Shown here one piece after another: positions 31,907-40,569 of a stretch of DNA of 64,000 nucleotides. The DNA is taken from contig NZ_JAYRYK010000001.1 of NCBI RefSeq assembly GCF_041916975.1, positions 992,001 through 1,056,000 on the forward strand, given 5' to 3'. Numbering within the stretch: position 1 is the first letter of the stretch; every line of letters begins with the position of its first letter. The position numbers were made by a program, and so were the translations under genes. The notes below the pieces were generated by a model. It worked only from the letters and a program-made list of their open reading frames with translations. It was not told where the DNA came from and searched no databases. The DNA comes from Sphingosinicella sp041916975 (GTDB lineage Bacteria > Pseudomonadota > Alphaproteobacteria > Sphingomonadales > Sphingomonadaceae).

Positions 31907-33235
31907 TCAGTTGGTACGGGCGCGTAACCGTTCGAGGGCGCGGTCACGACCGATCAGGAGCAGCAGCCCCGCCATCTCGGGGCCGTGATCGCGGCCCGTG
32001 AGCGCGCGGCGGAGCGGCAGGAACAGATCTTTGCCCTTGCGGGCGGTCGCCGCCTTGAGCGCGCCGGTGAGCGCGGACCAGATACCGGGCTCCCACGGGA
32101 GCGATTCGAGCGTTTCGGCGGCAAGGGCGAGGTAGTCATCCTCACCAGCGAGCGGCTCCACCGGGCCTTCGATCACCTGCCACCAGTCGGCGGCATCTGC
32201 GACGGTTTCGAGATTGGGACGCAACACCGCCCACGCCGCGGCATCCATGCCCGGCGGCAGGCGATCTGCGACAGCATCGTAATCGAGCTGATGCAGGATG
32301 CGCGCGTTGAGCTGGCGCAGCTCCGCCTCGTCGAAACGCGCGGCGGAGCGGCCGAAGTGCGCGAAATCGAAATATTCGACGAGCGGATCGAGACTCGTGA
32401 CCGGCTCGACGGAATCGGACGTGCCGAGGCGGGCGAGCAGCGCGGCGATGGCGACGGGTTCGATGCCCGCCTCCCGGAAATGCGCCATGCCTGCCGAGCC
32501 GAGACGCTTCGAGAGCGCACCCTCGGTGCCGGTGATCAGCGCCTCGTGCGCGAAAGCCGGCGGCTGTGCGCCGAGCGCTTCGAACATCTGAATCTGCACG
32601 CCCGAATTGGTGACGTGATCCTCGCCGCGGATGACGTGGGTGACGCCCATGTCGATATCGTCGATCACGGAAGGCAGCATGTAGAGATAGGAGCCGTCGG
32701 CGCGGCGCACGACGGGATCGCTGAGCGAGGCGGGATCGATGTGCGAGTCGCCGCGGATGAGATCCTGCCAATGGACGTGCGCGCCCGTATCGAGGCGGAA
32801 GCGCCAGTGCGGCCGTTCGCCTGTTGTGCGCTTCGCCGCGATCTCATCGGGTGTGAGATTCAGCGCAGCGCGATCGTAAACGGGCGGCAAGCCGCGCGAG
32901 AGCTGGATCTTGCGACGAACCTCAAGCTCCTCGGCGGTCTCAAAGCAGGGATAGATGCGCTCGGCCGCGACGAGCGTTTCGAATTGTTCGTTGTAACGCG
33001 CGAGCCGGTCTGACTGGCGGTATTCGGCATCGGGCACGAGGCCGAGCCATGCGAGATCGGCGCGGATGGCGTCTGCATATTCAGCACGCGACCGCTCCGT
33101 ATCCGTATCGTCGAGACGCAGGAGGAAACGCCCGCCGTGCTTCTTCGCGAACAGCCAGTTGTGGAGCGCGGTGCGGACGTTGCCGACATGGAGATAGCCC
33201 GTCGGAGACGGGGCGAAACGGGTGGTGAGGGTCAT
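31907..33235 (-). CDS. gltX: Glutamyl-tRNA synthetase
   Basis: 442 residues. Class I synthetase: the HIGH-equivalent region APSPTGYLHVGN at 8-19 and the KMSKS-equivalent LSKRLGS near 240. Charges tRNA(Glu). Somewhat short compared with the 470 or so of the canonical enzyme, mainly in the anticodon-binding part. Alphaproteobacteria often have two GltX enzymes, one for tRNA(Glu) and one handling tRNA(Gln) for later amidation; which one this is cannot be settled here. Start 33235 overlaps the nadE stop as ATGA; the longer open frame upstream is a shadow of nadE. Confidence 0.95.
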   Translation of the reverse strand: MTLTTRFAPSPTGYLHVGNVRTALHNWLFAKKHGGRFLLRLDDTDTERSRAEYADAIRADLAWLGLVPDAEYRQSDRLARYNEQFETLVAAERIYPCFETAEELEVRRKIQLSRGLPPVYDRAALNLTPDEIAAKRTTGERPHWRFRLDTGAHVHWQDLIRGDSHIDPASLSDPVVRRADGSYLYMLPSVIDDIDMGVTHVIRGEDHVTNSGVQIQMFEALGAQPPAFAHEALITGTEGALSKRLGSAGMAHFREAGIEPVAIAALLARLGTSDSVEPVTSLDPLVEYFDFAHFGRSAARFDEAELRQLNARILHQLDYDAVADRLPPGMDAAAWAVLRPNLETVADAADWWQVIEGPVEPLAGEDDYLALAAETLESLPWEPGIWSALTGALKAATARKGKDLFLPLRRALTGRDHGPEMAGLLLLIGRDRALERLRARTN

Positions 33236-34884
33236 GAGGTCCGGAAGGCGTTGGTGATCGGATAGCGGCGGTCTCGCCCAAAGTTGCGGACGCCGATCTT
33301 GACGCCGGGGGGCGACTGGCGGCGCTTGTATTCGGCGACGTAGAGCAGGCGCTCGATGCGGATGACGGTGTCGCGATCGAAGCCGCGCGCGACGATGTCG
33401 GCGACCGAAAGCTCCTCCTCGACGAGGCCGTGCAGGATCGGATCGAGGATTTCGTAAGGCGGCAGCGAATCCTGATCCTTCTGGTTCTCGCGCAGCTCGG
33501 CCGTGGGCGGCTTGGTGATGACACGCTCCGGCATCACCGGGCCATTCGGTCCCAGCGCCAGTTTCGGGCGGTTCGCATTCCGCCACCGCGAGAGCGCGAA
33601 CACCGTGGTCTTGTAGGCATCCTTCAGCACCGAATAGCCGCCCGCCATATCGCCGTAGATCGTGGCATAGCCCACCGACATCTCCGACTTGTTGCCGGTG
33701 GTGAGCAGCATGTGGCCGAACTTGTTGGAAAGCGCCATCAGCGTAACGCCCCGGATGCGCGACTGGATATTTTCCTCTGTAATGTCGCGCGCCTTGCCTT
33801 CGAACACCGGCGCGAGCATCGCGTCGAACGCCTCCATGGCAGGCGTGATCGCGATGGTATCGAGGCGGCAACCGAGCATCCGCGCGCACTCCGCCGCATC
33901 TTCGAGACTGTCCTGCGACGTGAAGCGCGAGGGCATCATCACGCACCACACGCGGTCCGCACCGAGCGCATCCACCGCTACCGCCGCCGAGAGCGCCGAA
34001 TCGATACCGCCCGAAAGCCCGAGCACGACGCCCGGGAAGCGGTTGCGGTTCACATAATCGGCGAGGCCGATCTGCATCGCGTGGTAGATGTCCTCCGGAT
34101 ACGGATCGAGGCGGTGTTTGTGCCCTTCCTCGCATACCCAGCCCTTCGCGGTGCGGAACCAGGTGGTGAGCGTGACGCGCTCTTCCCAGTCCGGGAACTG
34201 CACGGCGATGCGGCGGTCCGCGTTCATCACGAAGCTGGCGCCGTCGAACACGATCTCGTCCTGCCCGCCGACGCGGTTGAGGTACGCGAGCGGCAGGCCG
34301 GTTTCGGCGACGCGCATCGCGGCAAGCGAAAGCCGTTTATCGTCCTTGTCGAGCTCATAGGGACTGCCGTTCGGAACGAGCAGGATTTCCGCGCCCGTCT
34401 CGGCGAGGCATTCGCACACGTCCGGGAACCAGATGTCCTCGCAGATAGGCACGCCGAAGCGCACGCCGCGGAACGCCAGCGGCCCCGGCAGCGGGCCGGG
34501 CACGAACACGCGCTTCTCGTCGAACACGCCGTAGTTCGGCAGTTCGTGCTTGCGTGTCCACGCCGCGATTTTGCCGCCGTCGAGCAGCGCCATCGCGTTA
34601 TAGAGCTTGCCGTCTTCCAGAAGCACGCTGCCGACGAGCATCGCCGGGCCGCCGTCCGCCGTGGCTTCCGCCATGCGCTGCAATTCCGCTTCCGCTGCGC
34701 GCACCAGCGACGGCTTCAGCACGAGGTCTTCGGGCGGATAGCCGATGAGCGAAAGTTCGCAGGTGACGATGAGGTCCGCTTCGGGCTGACGCGCCCGCGC
34801 GGCGAGCATCGCGTCGGCGTTGCCGCGAAGGTCGCCCATGGTCTGGTTGAGCTGCGCGAAAGCGATCTGAAGGCGTTCAGTCAT
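33232..34884 (-). CDS. nadE: Glutamine-dependent NAD+ synthetase
   Basis: 550 residues in two domains. The N-terminal nitrilase-like glutaminase has the catalytic Glu in CELSLIGYPPEDL, Lys in TRKHELPNYGVFDE and Cys in VPICEDIWFPD. The C-terminal ATP-pyrophosphatase domain has LGLSGGIDSAL near 290 and TTGNKSEMSVGYATIYGDM. Makes NAD+ from deamido-NAD+ in the cytoplasm. Start MTERLQIAFAQLNQ at 34884. Translationally coupled to gltX, and divergent from plsY. Confidence 0.97.
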   Translation of the reverse strand: MTERLQIAFAQLNQTMGDLRGNADAMLAARARQPEADLIVTCELSLIGYPPEDLVLKPSLVRAAEAELQRMAEATADGGPAMLVGSVLLEDGKLYNAMALLDGGKIAAWTRKHELPNYGVFDEKRVFVPGPLPGPLAFRGVRFGVPICEDIWFPDVCECLAETGAEILLVPNGSPYELDKDDKRLSLAAMRVAETGLPLAYLNRVGGQDEIVFDGASFVMNADRRIAVQFPDWEERVTLTTWFRTAKGWVCEEGHKHRLDPYPEDIYHAMQIGLADYVNRNRFPGVVLGLSGGIDSALSAAVAVDALGADRVWCVMMPSRFTSQDSLEDAAECARMLGCRLDTIAITPAMEAFDAMLAPVFEGKARDITEENIQSRIRGVTLMALSNKFGHMLLTTGNKSEMSVGYATIYGDMAGGYSVLKDAYKTTVFALSRWRNANRPKLALGPNGPVMPERVITKPPTAELRENQKDQDSLPPYEILDPILHGLVEEELSVADIVARGFDRDTVIRIERLLYVAEYKRRQSPPGVKIGVRNFGRDRRYPITNAFRTS

Positions 34885-34985
34885 GCGGCGTCTTCTAGGC
34901 TGTCGAAACGGCTTTGGCGATGCCTTCACGCCACCGCGCGAAGGGGGCTTTCGAACGCCGCGGCTTCCGTTTAGGTTCCGCGCCG

Positions 34986-35612
34986 ATGTTCACCGACACG
35001 CCCCTTCTGGCCAACCCTTGGACCTGGTTCGTCGTCGGCTATCTGCTGGGCGCGATTCCCTTCGGCCTCATCGTCACGCGCCTCGCGGGGATGGGCGATA
35101 TCCGCCGCATGGGATCGGGCAATATCGGCACGACCAACGTGCTGCGCACCGGCGGCAAGAGCCTCGCGGCGCTGACCCTGCTGCTCGATGCGGGCAAGGG
35201 CGCGCTTGCCGTTTGGCTCGGCCAAACCTTCGCATATGGCGGCGACATCCTTGGCGGCATGGGCGCGTTCATCGGCCATCTGTTTCCGGTGTGGCTGCTG
35301 TTCCGCGGCGGCAAGGGTGTCGCCACGATGCTCGGCATCGCGCTCGCCATCCATCCGCCCGCGGGGCTCGTCTTCGCGGCTGTCTGGCTGCTCGTCGCGG
35401 GTGTAACGCGCTACTCCTCGCTCGCCGGGCTGATGGCGGTAACGCTGACCCCGCTCGCGCCCGCGCTCGCCGGACGCTGGGATGCCGCGCTGCTGTTCGC
35501 GGGCATGGCCGTGCTGGTGATCGCGAAGCACGACGAGAACATCGCGAAGCTGCGCGCGGGCACCGAGAGCAAGATCGGCGGGCGCGGCGGCGCGCCCGAT
35601 CCGAATGGCTGA
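34986..35612 (+). CDS. plsY: Glycerol-3-phosphate acyltransferase PlsY
   Basis: 208 residues with five membrane helices. Family motifs: YLLGAIPFGLIV near 20-31, GSGNIGTTNVLRTGG near 44-58, GHLFPVWLLFRGGKGVAT near 97-114 and KHDENIAKLRAGTE near the end. Acylates position 1 of glycerol 3-phosphate from acyl phosphate, the first step of phospholipid synthesis. Start MFTDTPLLANP at 34986. The 3' end overlaps dprA by 8 bases. Confidence 0.96.
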   Translation: MFTDTPLLANPWTWFVVGYLLGAIPFGLIVTRLAGMGDIRRMGSGNIGTTNVLRTGGKSLAALTLLLDAGKGALAVWLGQTFAYGGDILGGMGAFIGHLFPVWLLFRGGKGVATMLGIALAIHPPAGLVFAAVWLLVAGVTRYSSLAGLMAVTLTPLAPALAGRWDAALLFAGMAVLVIAKHDENIAKLRAGTESKIGGRGGAPDPNG

Positions 35613-36702
35613 CCGGCCGGGCAGCGACATCGAACGCATCGCAAAGCTGCGGCTGATTCGCAGCGAAAACGTGGGGCCGGTGAGCTACCGGCACCTCACC
35701 GCGCGTTACGGAAGTGCATCGGCGGCGCTTGAAGTCCTTCCCGACCTCGCACGGCGTGGTGGCCGTCGTGACTTCCGGATTGCAAACCTCGCCGCCGTTC
35801 AGCGCGAAATGGAAGCCGTGGACGCGGCCGGGGCACGCTTCGTGTTCCTCGGAGAGGCCAATTATCCGCCGCTGCTCGCCGAGATCGAGGACGCACCGCC
35901 CGCGCTTGCCGTGCGCGGCGATATCAAGCACGCGCACCGCCGCACGATCGGCATCGTCGGTGCGCGCAATGCGTCGGCCGCAGCGATCCGGTTCGCGCGC
36001 GGACTTGCCGCCGATCTTGCCGCCGCCGACATCGTCGTCGTCTCGGGGCTCGCACGCGGTATCGACGCCGCGGCGCACGCGGGTGCGCTTTCGGGCGGTA
36101 CGATCGGCGTGATCGCGGGCGGCATCGACAACATCTACCCACCCGAGAACGCAGAGCTTTATGCCGCGCTTTACGAACGCGGCCTCGTGATCGCAGAGCA
36201 GCCCTTCGGCACCGAGCCGCAGGCGCGGCACTTCCCGCGCCGCAACCGTCTGATCTCGGGGCTTTCGGCGGGAATTGTCGTCGTTGAAGCCGCACCGCGC
36301 TCGGGCTCGCTCATCACGGCGCGCTTCGCGGGCGAACAAGGCCGCGAGGTGATGGCGGTGCCCGGCTTCCCGCTCGATCCGCGCGCACAGGGGTGCAACC
36401 AGCTGATCCGCGACGGTGCGACGCTCGTGCAATCCGCCGCCGACATCGCAGAGACGATTGCGCCTTTCGGGGCCACGCGACTCGCCGCAGGCGGCAGCCG
36501 CTTCTCGGCCCCGCCCCCCACAGACGCCGACGACAGCGCGCGCACCGCCGTGACTGCGTTGCTCAGCCTCACGCCCGTCGCCGTCGATGAACTCGTCCGC
36601 CTGTCGGGCGAACCGCCCGCCGTCGTGCAGACCGTGCTTCTCGAACTCGAACTCGCCGGGCGCCTCGTGCGCCATGCCGGCGCACGCGTGGCGCTCGCAT
36701 GA
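35605..36702 (+). CDS. dprA: DNA-processing protein DprA
   Basis: 365 residues. A Rossmann-like core with IGIVGARNASAAAI, VSGLARGIDAAAHAGAL, AGGIDNIYPPEN and ARHFPRRNRLISGLSAG, followed by a C-terminal winged-helix (LLSLTPVAVDELVRLSGEPP). It loads RecA on incoming single-stranded DNA in transformation and is widespread even in bacteria not known to be competent. Its end overlaps the aat start (ATGA), giving the run plsY-dprA-aat. Confidence 0.96.
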   Translation: MADRPGSDIERIAKLRLIRSENVGPVSYRHLTARYGSASAALEVLPDLARRGGRRDFRIANLAAVQREMEAVDAAGARFVFLGEANYPPLLAEIEDAPPALAVRGDIKHAHRRTIGIVGARNASAAAIRFARGLAADLAAADIVVVSGLARGIDAAAHAGALSGGTIGVIAGGIDNIYPPENAELYAALYERGLVIAEQPFGTEPQARHFPRRNRLISGLSAGIVVVEAAPRSGSLITARFAGEQGREVMAVPGFPLDPRAQGCNQLIRDGATLVQSAADIAETIAPFGATRLAAGGSRFSAPPPTDADDSARTAVTALLSLTPVAVDELVRLSGEPPAVVQTVLLELELAGRLVRHAGARVALA

Positions 36703-37409
36703 GCTCGCGGCAGAAGCGCGGCGCGGCGCTCGACCCGGAGCTGCTGCTCCGCGCCTATTCGATCGGCATCTTCCCGATGGCGGAAAGCCGCGATGCCGAG
36801 GACGTGTTCTGGGTGGAACCGCGCGAGCGCGCGATCCTGCCACTCGAAGGCTTCCATCTCTCGCGCAGCCTCGCCAAGACACTGAAGCAGGAGCGTTTCG
36901 CGCACAGCGTCGATCGCGCCTTCAATGCCGTGATCGACGCCTGCGCCGAGCCTGCACCCGATCGTGCGGACACATGGATCAACCGGCAGATCCGCGAAGC
37001 CTACACCTTCCTCCATCGCATCGGCCACGCGCACAGCGTCGAATGCTGGGAGGGAGACGCGCTCGTCGGCGGCCTTTACGGCGTCAGGATCGGCGGCGCG
37101 TTTTTCGGCGAAAGCATGTTCAGCCGCCGCACCGACGCTTCGAAAGCCGCGCTCGCGCATCTCGTCGCGCGGCTGCGCGTCGGCGGTTTTCGGCTGCTCG
37201 ATTGCCAGTTCATGACCGGACACCTCGCCAGCCTCGGCGCGGTGGAGATCAACCGCGAAACCTATCTTCAGTTGCTGGGCGGTGCGACGGGCGTTTCGGA
37301 TGCGGATTTCGGCGCGCTCGACGCGCTGCCAGACGACTTGCCGACCACGATCGTGCGCGGGCCGGTTTCCGGGAAGCGCATCGCGCAGCTTCTGACCCAG
37401 ACGTCGTAG
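36699..37409 (+). CDS. aat: Leucyl/phenylalanyl-tRNA-protein transferase
   Basis: 236 residues. AYSIGIFPMAE, WVEPRERAILPLEGFHLSRSL, NAVIDACAE, WINRQIREAYTFLHRIGHAHSVE and the GGLYGVRIGGAFFGESMF block are unmistakable. Adds Leu or Phe to N-terminal Lys/Arg, creating N-degrons for ClpS/ClpAP. The last 142 bases are also coding on the other strand, for the C-terminal end of the DUF2155 protein. Confidence 0.96.
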   Translation: MSSRQKRGAALDPELLLRAYSIGIFPMAESRDAEDVFWVEPRERAILPLEGFHLSRSLAKTLKQERFAHSVDRAFNAVIDACAEPAPDRADTWINRQIREAYTFLHRIGHAHSVECWEGDALVGGLYGVRIGGAFFGESMFSRRTDASKAALAHLVARLRVGGFRLLDCQFMTGHLASLGAVEINRETYLQLLGGATGVSDADFGALDALPDDLPTTIVRGPVSGKRIAQLLTQTS

Positions 37410-37825
37410 CGTTCATTGTCGAAGCTGTTCAGCGACGGGCTTTCGGCGAAGAGCCAACCCGAAAACAGGCGCTTCATGCTGTTGTCGCGCGTGGGCCCGT
37501 CGATCTGAAGGAAGGCGCCGGTGTGCGGACGCTGCCACGGCGGCGATGCCTCGCAGGTGCGCGCCGCGATGCGGAGCTTGCCGAAACGAACGGTCTCGCC
37601 CGGCTTCAAGGTGAGGTCGCGCGTCTCGCTGCTCACCTTGTCGAGCACGCCGATCACAAGCACGCGCTCTGCATTCGGTGTCGGAAGTTTCACCGGTGCG
37701 GCCTTGGGCGCCGAAGGAGCAGACGCTGGAGTCGGTGCAGGTTCGGTTGCAGGCGCGGGCTGCGCGGCAGCCGGCGCGGCGAGCAGCACCATGCCGAGCG
37801 CGGCGCGGGCCGCTGGACGGATCAC
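37268..37825 (-). CDS. DUF2155 domain-containing exported protein
   Basis: 185 residues. Signal peptide (ending AAPAAAQ), a low-complexity Pro/Ala stretch (about 22-48) and a DUF2155 domain with VLDKVSSETRDLTLKPGE, FGKLRIAARTCEASPPWQ, FSGWLFAESPSL and YDVWVRSC. The two cysteines likely form a disulfide in the periplasm. Function unknown in the family, although it is conserved next to aat in many alphaproteobacteria. About 47 C-terminal codons lie antisense within aat; the domain core is mostly outside this overlap. It overlaps the MlaD gene stop-start upstream (ATGA at 37822-37825). Confidence 0.88.
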   Translation of the reverse strand: MIRPAARAALGMVLLAAPAAAQPAPATEPAPTPASAPSAPKAAPVKLPTPNAERVLVIGVLDKVSSETRDLTLKPGETVRFGKLRIAARTCEASPPWQRPHTGAFLQIDGPTRDNSMKRLFSGWLFAESPSLNSFDNERYDVWVRSCAMRFPETGPRTIVVGKSSGSASSAPKSASETPVAPPSN

Positions 37826-38328
37826 GGCGCGGCGGGCTCCGCAGGTGCGGACTCACCGGCCTTGTCTTCGGACTTGCCGGTCTGGTTGATGAAGCCGCCG
37901 ATCAGCGTCATCAGGTCGACCGAGCCCTGCGTGTCGAGAATCTCGTCGCCCTCGCGCATCATCTCGCTGTCGCCGCCCGGCGTCAGAGAAATGTAGCTGC
38001 CGCCGAGGATGCCTTCGGAGGTGATCGCGGCGCTGCTGTCGAGCGGCAGCTTGATTCGCTGGTCGATCGAAAGGCCGAGCCGCGCCTGGAACGTGTCCGG
38101 ATCGAGCGACTGGTCGACGACCGAACCCACCTTGATGCCGGAGACGCGCACGTCCGTGCCCACCGCAACGCCCGTGGCGTTCGGGAATAGCGCCGAGACG
38201 CGATAGCGATCCGCGCCGACATTGCCCGACGTGCGCTGATACGAGAACAGCACGAACACGACTGCGATACCGACGACAAGCGCGCCGACGATCGCCTCGA
38301 TCAGGTTCTGCCGGAACAGCGCGGTCAT
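37822..38328 (-). CDS. MlaD-family substrate-binding protein
   Basis: 168 residues. One N-terminal membrane helix (AIVGALVVGIAVVFVLFSY) and a single MCE domain: YRVSALFPNATGVAVGTDVRVSGIKVGSV, LPLDSSAAITSEGILGGSYI. In the Mla system the homologous protein forms a hexameric ring that carries phospholipids between the membranes. The matching MlaE permease and MlaF ATPase genes are not adjacent, so they must be encoded elsewhere. Start MTALFRQNL at 38328 overlaps the NDUFA12-type gene upstream. Confidence 0.92.
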   Translation of the reverse strand: MTALFRQNLIEAIVGALVVGIAVVFVLFSYQRTSGNVGADRYRVSALFPNATGVAVGTDVRVSGIKVGSVVDQSLDPDTFQARLGLSIDQRIKLPLDSSAAITSEGILGGSYISLTPGGDSEMMREGDEILDTQGSVDLMTLIGGFINQTGKSEDKAGESAPAEPAAP

Positions 38329-38717
38329 GCCTCTTCGGGGCTCCACGCCTCATAGTCGCCCGTCGCGCGGGCGCGCGGCGCCTCGCTGGCGAGCGTCCCC
38401 GGCCGGTGCCACGCGGCGACGGTCCCGGTGGGGTTCGCATGATGCGGCTTTTCCCACACCTTGCGGGGCAGCGTCGAGTCGCCCGGCAGCACGTCCGTGG
38501 ATTTGTGCAGCCAGCCGTGCCACTCAGGCGGCACGCGGCTCGCCTCGTTGAGGCCGTTGTAGATCACCCAGCGGTGCTCCGCACGCTTGCCGGGCTTGCG
38601 GAAATAGCGGTTGCCCTCCGCATCCTGGCCGACCTCCTCGCCGTGGAAACGCGTCATGTAGCGCGTTCCCCACGTCGGGCCGTCCCACCAGGTGAAAATC
38701 GACTTGAACAGACCCAT
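38325..38717 (-). CDS. NDUFA12-family NADH:ubiquinone oxidoreductase accessory subunit
   Basis: 130 residues. WWDGPTWGTRYMTRFHGEEVGQD, GNRYFRKPGKRAEHRWVIYNG and PPEWHGWLHKSTD follow the B17.2/NDUFA12 pattern. In mitochondria and Paracoccus this supernumerary subunit sits on the peripheral arm of complex I. Presence is a marker of alphaproteobacteria. First of an overlapping trio with the MlaD and DUF2155 genes. Confidence 0.95.
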   Translation of the reverse strand: MGLFKSIFTWWDGPTWGTRYMTRFHGEEVGQDAEGNRYFRKPGKRAEHRWVIYNGLNEASRVPPEWHGWLHKSTDVLPGDSTLPRKVWEKPHHANPTGTVAAWHRPGTLASEAPRARATGDYEAWSPEEA

Positions 38718-38754
38718 TGCCGGCTCCGCTGACTTCAGTTGGCGCCTTAGAGCC

Positions 38755-39288
38755 TTATTCCGCGCCGCCTTGCAAGTCCCGAAGGTCGTATTCGACGAGA
38801 TCGCCGGGCGTCACGCCGATCCGCGCCGCCTCTCCGGCATTGAGTTCGAGCACGGCGGCGACAGGGCCGAGCGAGCTGCGCTGCGCTTCATTGAGCGGCG
38901 GAACGTCGGCGAGGATGCTTTCGATGCGTCCGTCAGCGAGGAGGAACACCATGTCGAGCGGGATATATGTGTTGCGCATCCAGAACGTCGCCGGGCGCGG
39001 CGCAGGGAACGGGAAGATCATGCCCGCATCCTTCGGCATCGTGCGGCGGTACATGAGGCCCTGCGCCTGCTCGTCCGACGTGCGCGCGACCTCAACCGTG
39101 TAGCCGTGCCGCTTGCCGCCCGACGTGACGATGGTGAGCGGAATCTTGCGAAGCGGCTGGACCGCGGGCTCTCCTGCGGCTTCAGCTGCAGGTTCCTGCG
39201 TGGCGGCGGAGGGCGTACTGCCGCAGCCCGATACGGCAGCCACGAGCAGGAGGGCCGCAAGAAACGGCCGATGACGAACGGAAATCAT
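38755..39288 (-). CDS. DUF192 lipoprotein
   Basis: 177 residues. Signal peptide with lipobox VSGC (Cys22), then an Ala/Glu/Pro-rich linker and a DUF192 domain (about 47-172) with VEVARTSDEQAQGLMYRRTM, MIFPFPAPRPATFWMRNTYI, PLDMVFL and VLELNAGEAARIGV. Family function unknown; the fold has an exposed conserved pocket. Start at 39288 is 10 bases after the cold-shock gene's stop, so the two are probably cotranscribed. Confidence 0.92.
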   Translation of the reverse strand: MISVRHRPFLAALLLVAAVSGCGSTPSAATQEPAAEAAGEPAVQPLRKIPLTIVTSGGKRHGYTVEVARTSDEQAQGLMYRRTMPKDAGMIFPFPAPRPATFWMRNTYIPLDMVFLLADGRIESILADVPPLNEAQRSSLGPVAAVLELNAGEAARIGVTPGDLVEYDLRDLQGGAE

Positions 39289-39298
39289 GAAAAGGGCT

Positions 39299-39874
39299 CT
39301 ATGCCTCTCCAACCGTGATGGCAACGGCCAGCGGCCCCTTGTCGCCGTCCGCGATGCGCGCCATCACATATTGGCCCGGCGTGAGTTCGATGAGACCCGC
39401 GCGGCGCACGGTTTCCATGTGCACGAAGATGTCGTGCGAACCTTCGCCGCGCGTGAGAAAACCATAGCCTTTCAGGCGGTTGAACCACTTGACCTCAAGC
39501 CGCTCGTAATCGCCCGCATCGTCGATGAGCTGCATCGGATCGACGCGCGACGCGGCGCGCTGCACGACGAGTTCGGGATCGGGCCCGATCGCCGTCGTCA
39601 AATCCAGCTCAATGATGCGTCGCGCCTGCCGGCCCCGTTCCCGCGCAACCGCCATGCAGACGACTGTCGCGCCTTCAGGCAGCGTGCGGCGACCAACCTC
39701 GCGCAACGTGGAAAAGTGTACCAACACATCGCCGCTCCCATCACTGGGAACGATGAAGCCATATCCCCGTACCGCATCGAACCACTTTACTGTGCCCTCG
39801 ACGCGGCATTCCTCGGCGACTTCGGCAAGGTCGGACACGTGCTCACCCTCTGGCAGCAACGCGTGCTCGGCCAT
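39299..39874 (-). CDS. Double cold-shock-domain protein
   Basis: 191 residues with two cold-shock domains: GTVKWFDAVRGYGFIVPSDG at about 27-46 with DVLVHFSTLR, and VKWFNRLKGYGFLTRGEG at about 128-145 with DIFVHMETVR. Both keep the RNP1 and RNP2 aromatic residues, so both can bind single-stranded nucleic acid. Tandem CSD proteins of this form (as in Caulobacter CspC/D) are a known alphaproteobacterial variation and are sometimes stationary-phase rather than cold induced. Start 39874 follows GAGGGG. Its upstream region is AT-rich with a palindrome. Confidence 0.93.
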   Translation of the reverse strand: MAEHALLPEGEHVSDLAEVAEECRVEGTVKWFDAVRGYGFIVPSDGSGDVLVHFSTLREVGRRTLPEGATVVCMAVARERGRQARRIIELDLTTAIGPDPELVVQRAASRVDPMQLIDDAGDYERLEVKWFNRLKGYGFLTRGEGSHDIFVHMETVRRAGLIELTPGQYVMARIADGDKGPLAVAITVGEA

Positions 39875-39938
39875 TACCCCCTCCGACGCACATTTAATTT
39901 TCCGAGAAAGAACGCTACCACAAAACCCCGTAATCACG

Positions 39939-39950
39939 AACTATATAGTT
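39939..39950. promoter_or_regulatory. Palindrome in the csp-coxG divergent promoter region
   Basis: AACTATATAGTT, a perfect 12-base palindrome in the AT-rich 110-base gap between two divergent genes. It may be an operator or simply part of AT-rich promoter DNA for either gene. Confidence 0.3.
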
Positions 39951-39984
39951 AATTTTCAAAGCGACAAGACAAAGGATTGCGCCG

Positions 39985-40569
39985 ATGGAACTGAACGGTG
40001 AGACCCTGATCGCGGCGCCGCGCGAACGGGTCTGGGCGGCGCTCAACAATCCCGACGTGCTCGCCGCCTGCATCGAGGGCGTGGAACGGCTTGAGCGCGC
40101 AGGGGAAAACCGCTTCGAAGGCACGATGAACGCCAAGGTCGGCCCGGTGCGCGCGAAGTTCACGGGCGCGGTAGAGCTGTCGGAAATCGATGCGCCGAAC
40201 GCCTATGTGATCTCTGGTGAAGGCAAGGGCGGCGTCGCCGGTTTCGCGAAGGGCAAGGCCTCGGTGAGGCTAGAAGACGCGCCCGGCGGCACGCGACTCG
40301 CCTGGCAGGCGAGCTCCACCGTTGGCGGCAAGCTCGCGCAACTCGGGGCACGGCTGATTGAAGGCACTGCAAAGGCTTATGCGGAATCTTTCTTCGCCGC
40401 CTTCAAGGCACGGGTGGAAGGCGATGGCGCGGCAGAGCAAGAACCCGTGGTTCTTCCTGAAACCGATCTTTCCGAAGGCACTGATGAGACGCCCGGACTT
40501 TCCCCCGCCGTGTGGGGCGGCATCGTGATCGCGCTCGTCGCTGCGCTGGTGCTCTGGCTGGTGCTGTGA
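39985..40569 (+). CDS. coxG: CoxG/SRPBCC-domain protein with C-terminal membrane anchor
   Basis: 194 residues. A SRPBCC (START-like) domain occupies about 1-145: the opening MELNGETLIAAPRERVWAAL and PDVLAACIEGVERLE are typical of carbon-monoxide-dehydrogenase subunit G. A single C-terminal helix (VWGGIVIALVAALVLWLVL) anchors it to the membrane. CoxG recruits molybdenum hydroxylases to the membrane in Oligotropha. It is coupled through GTGA to an XdhC gene, so a role in maturing or docking a molybdenum hydroxylase is probable; no such hydroxylase is in the window. Confidence 0.9.
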   Translation: MELNGETLIAAPRERVWAALNNPDVLAACIEGVERLERAGENRFEGTMNAKVGPVRAKFTGAVELSEIDAPNAYVISGEGKGGVAGFAKGKASVRLEDAPGGTRLAWQASSTVGGKLAQLGARLIEGTAKAYAESFFAAFKARVEGDGAAEQEPVVLPETDLSEGTDETPGLSPAVWGGIVIALVAALVLWLVL

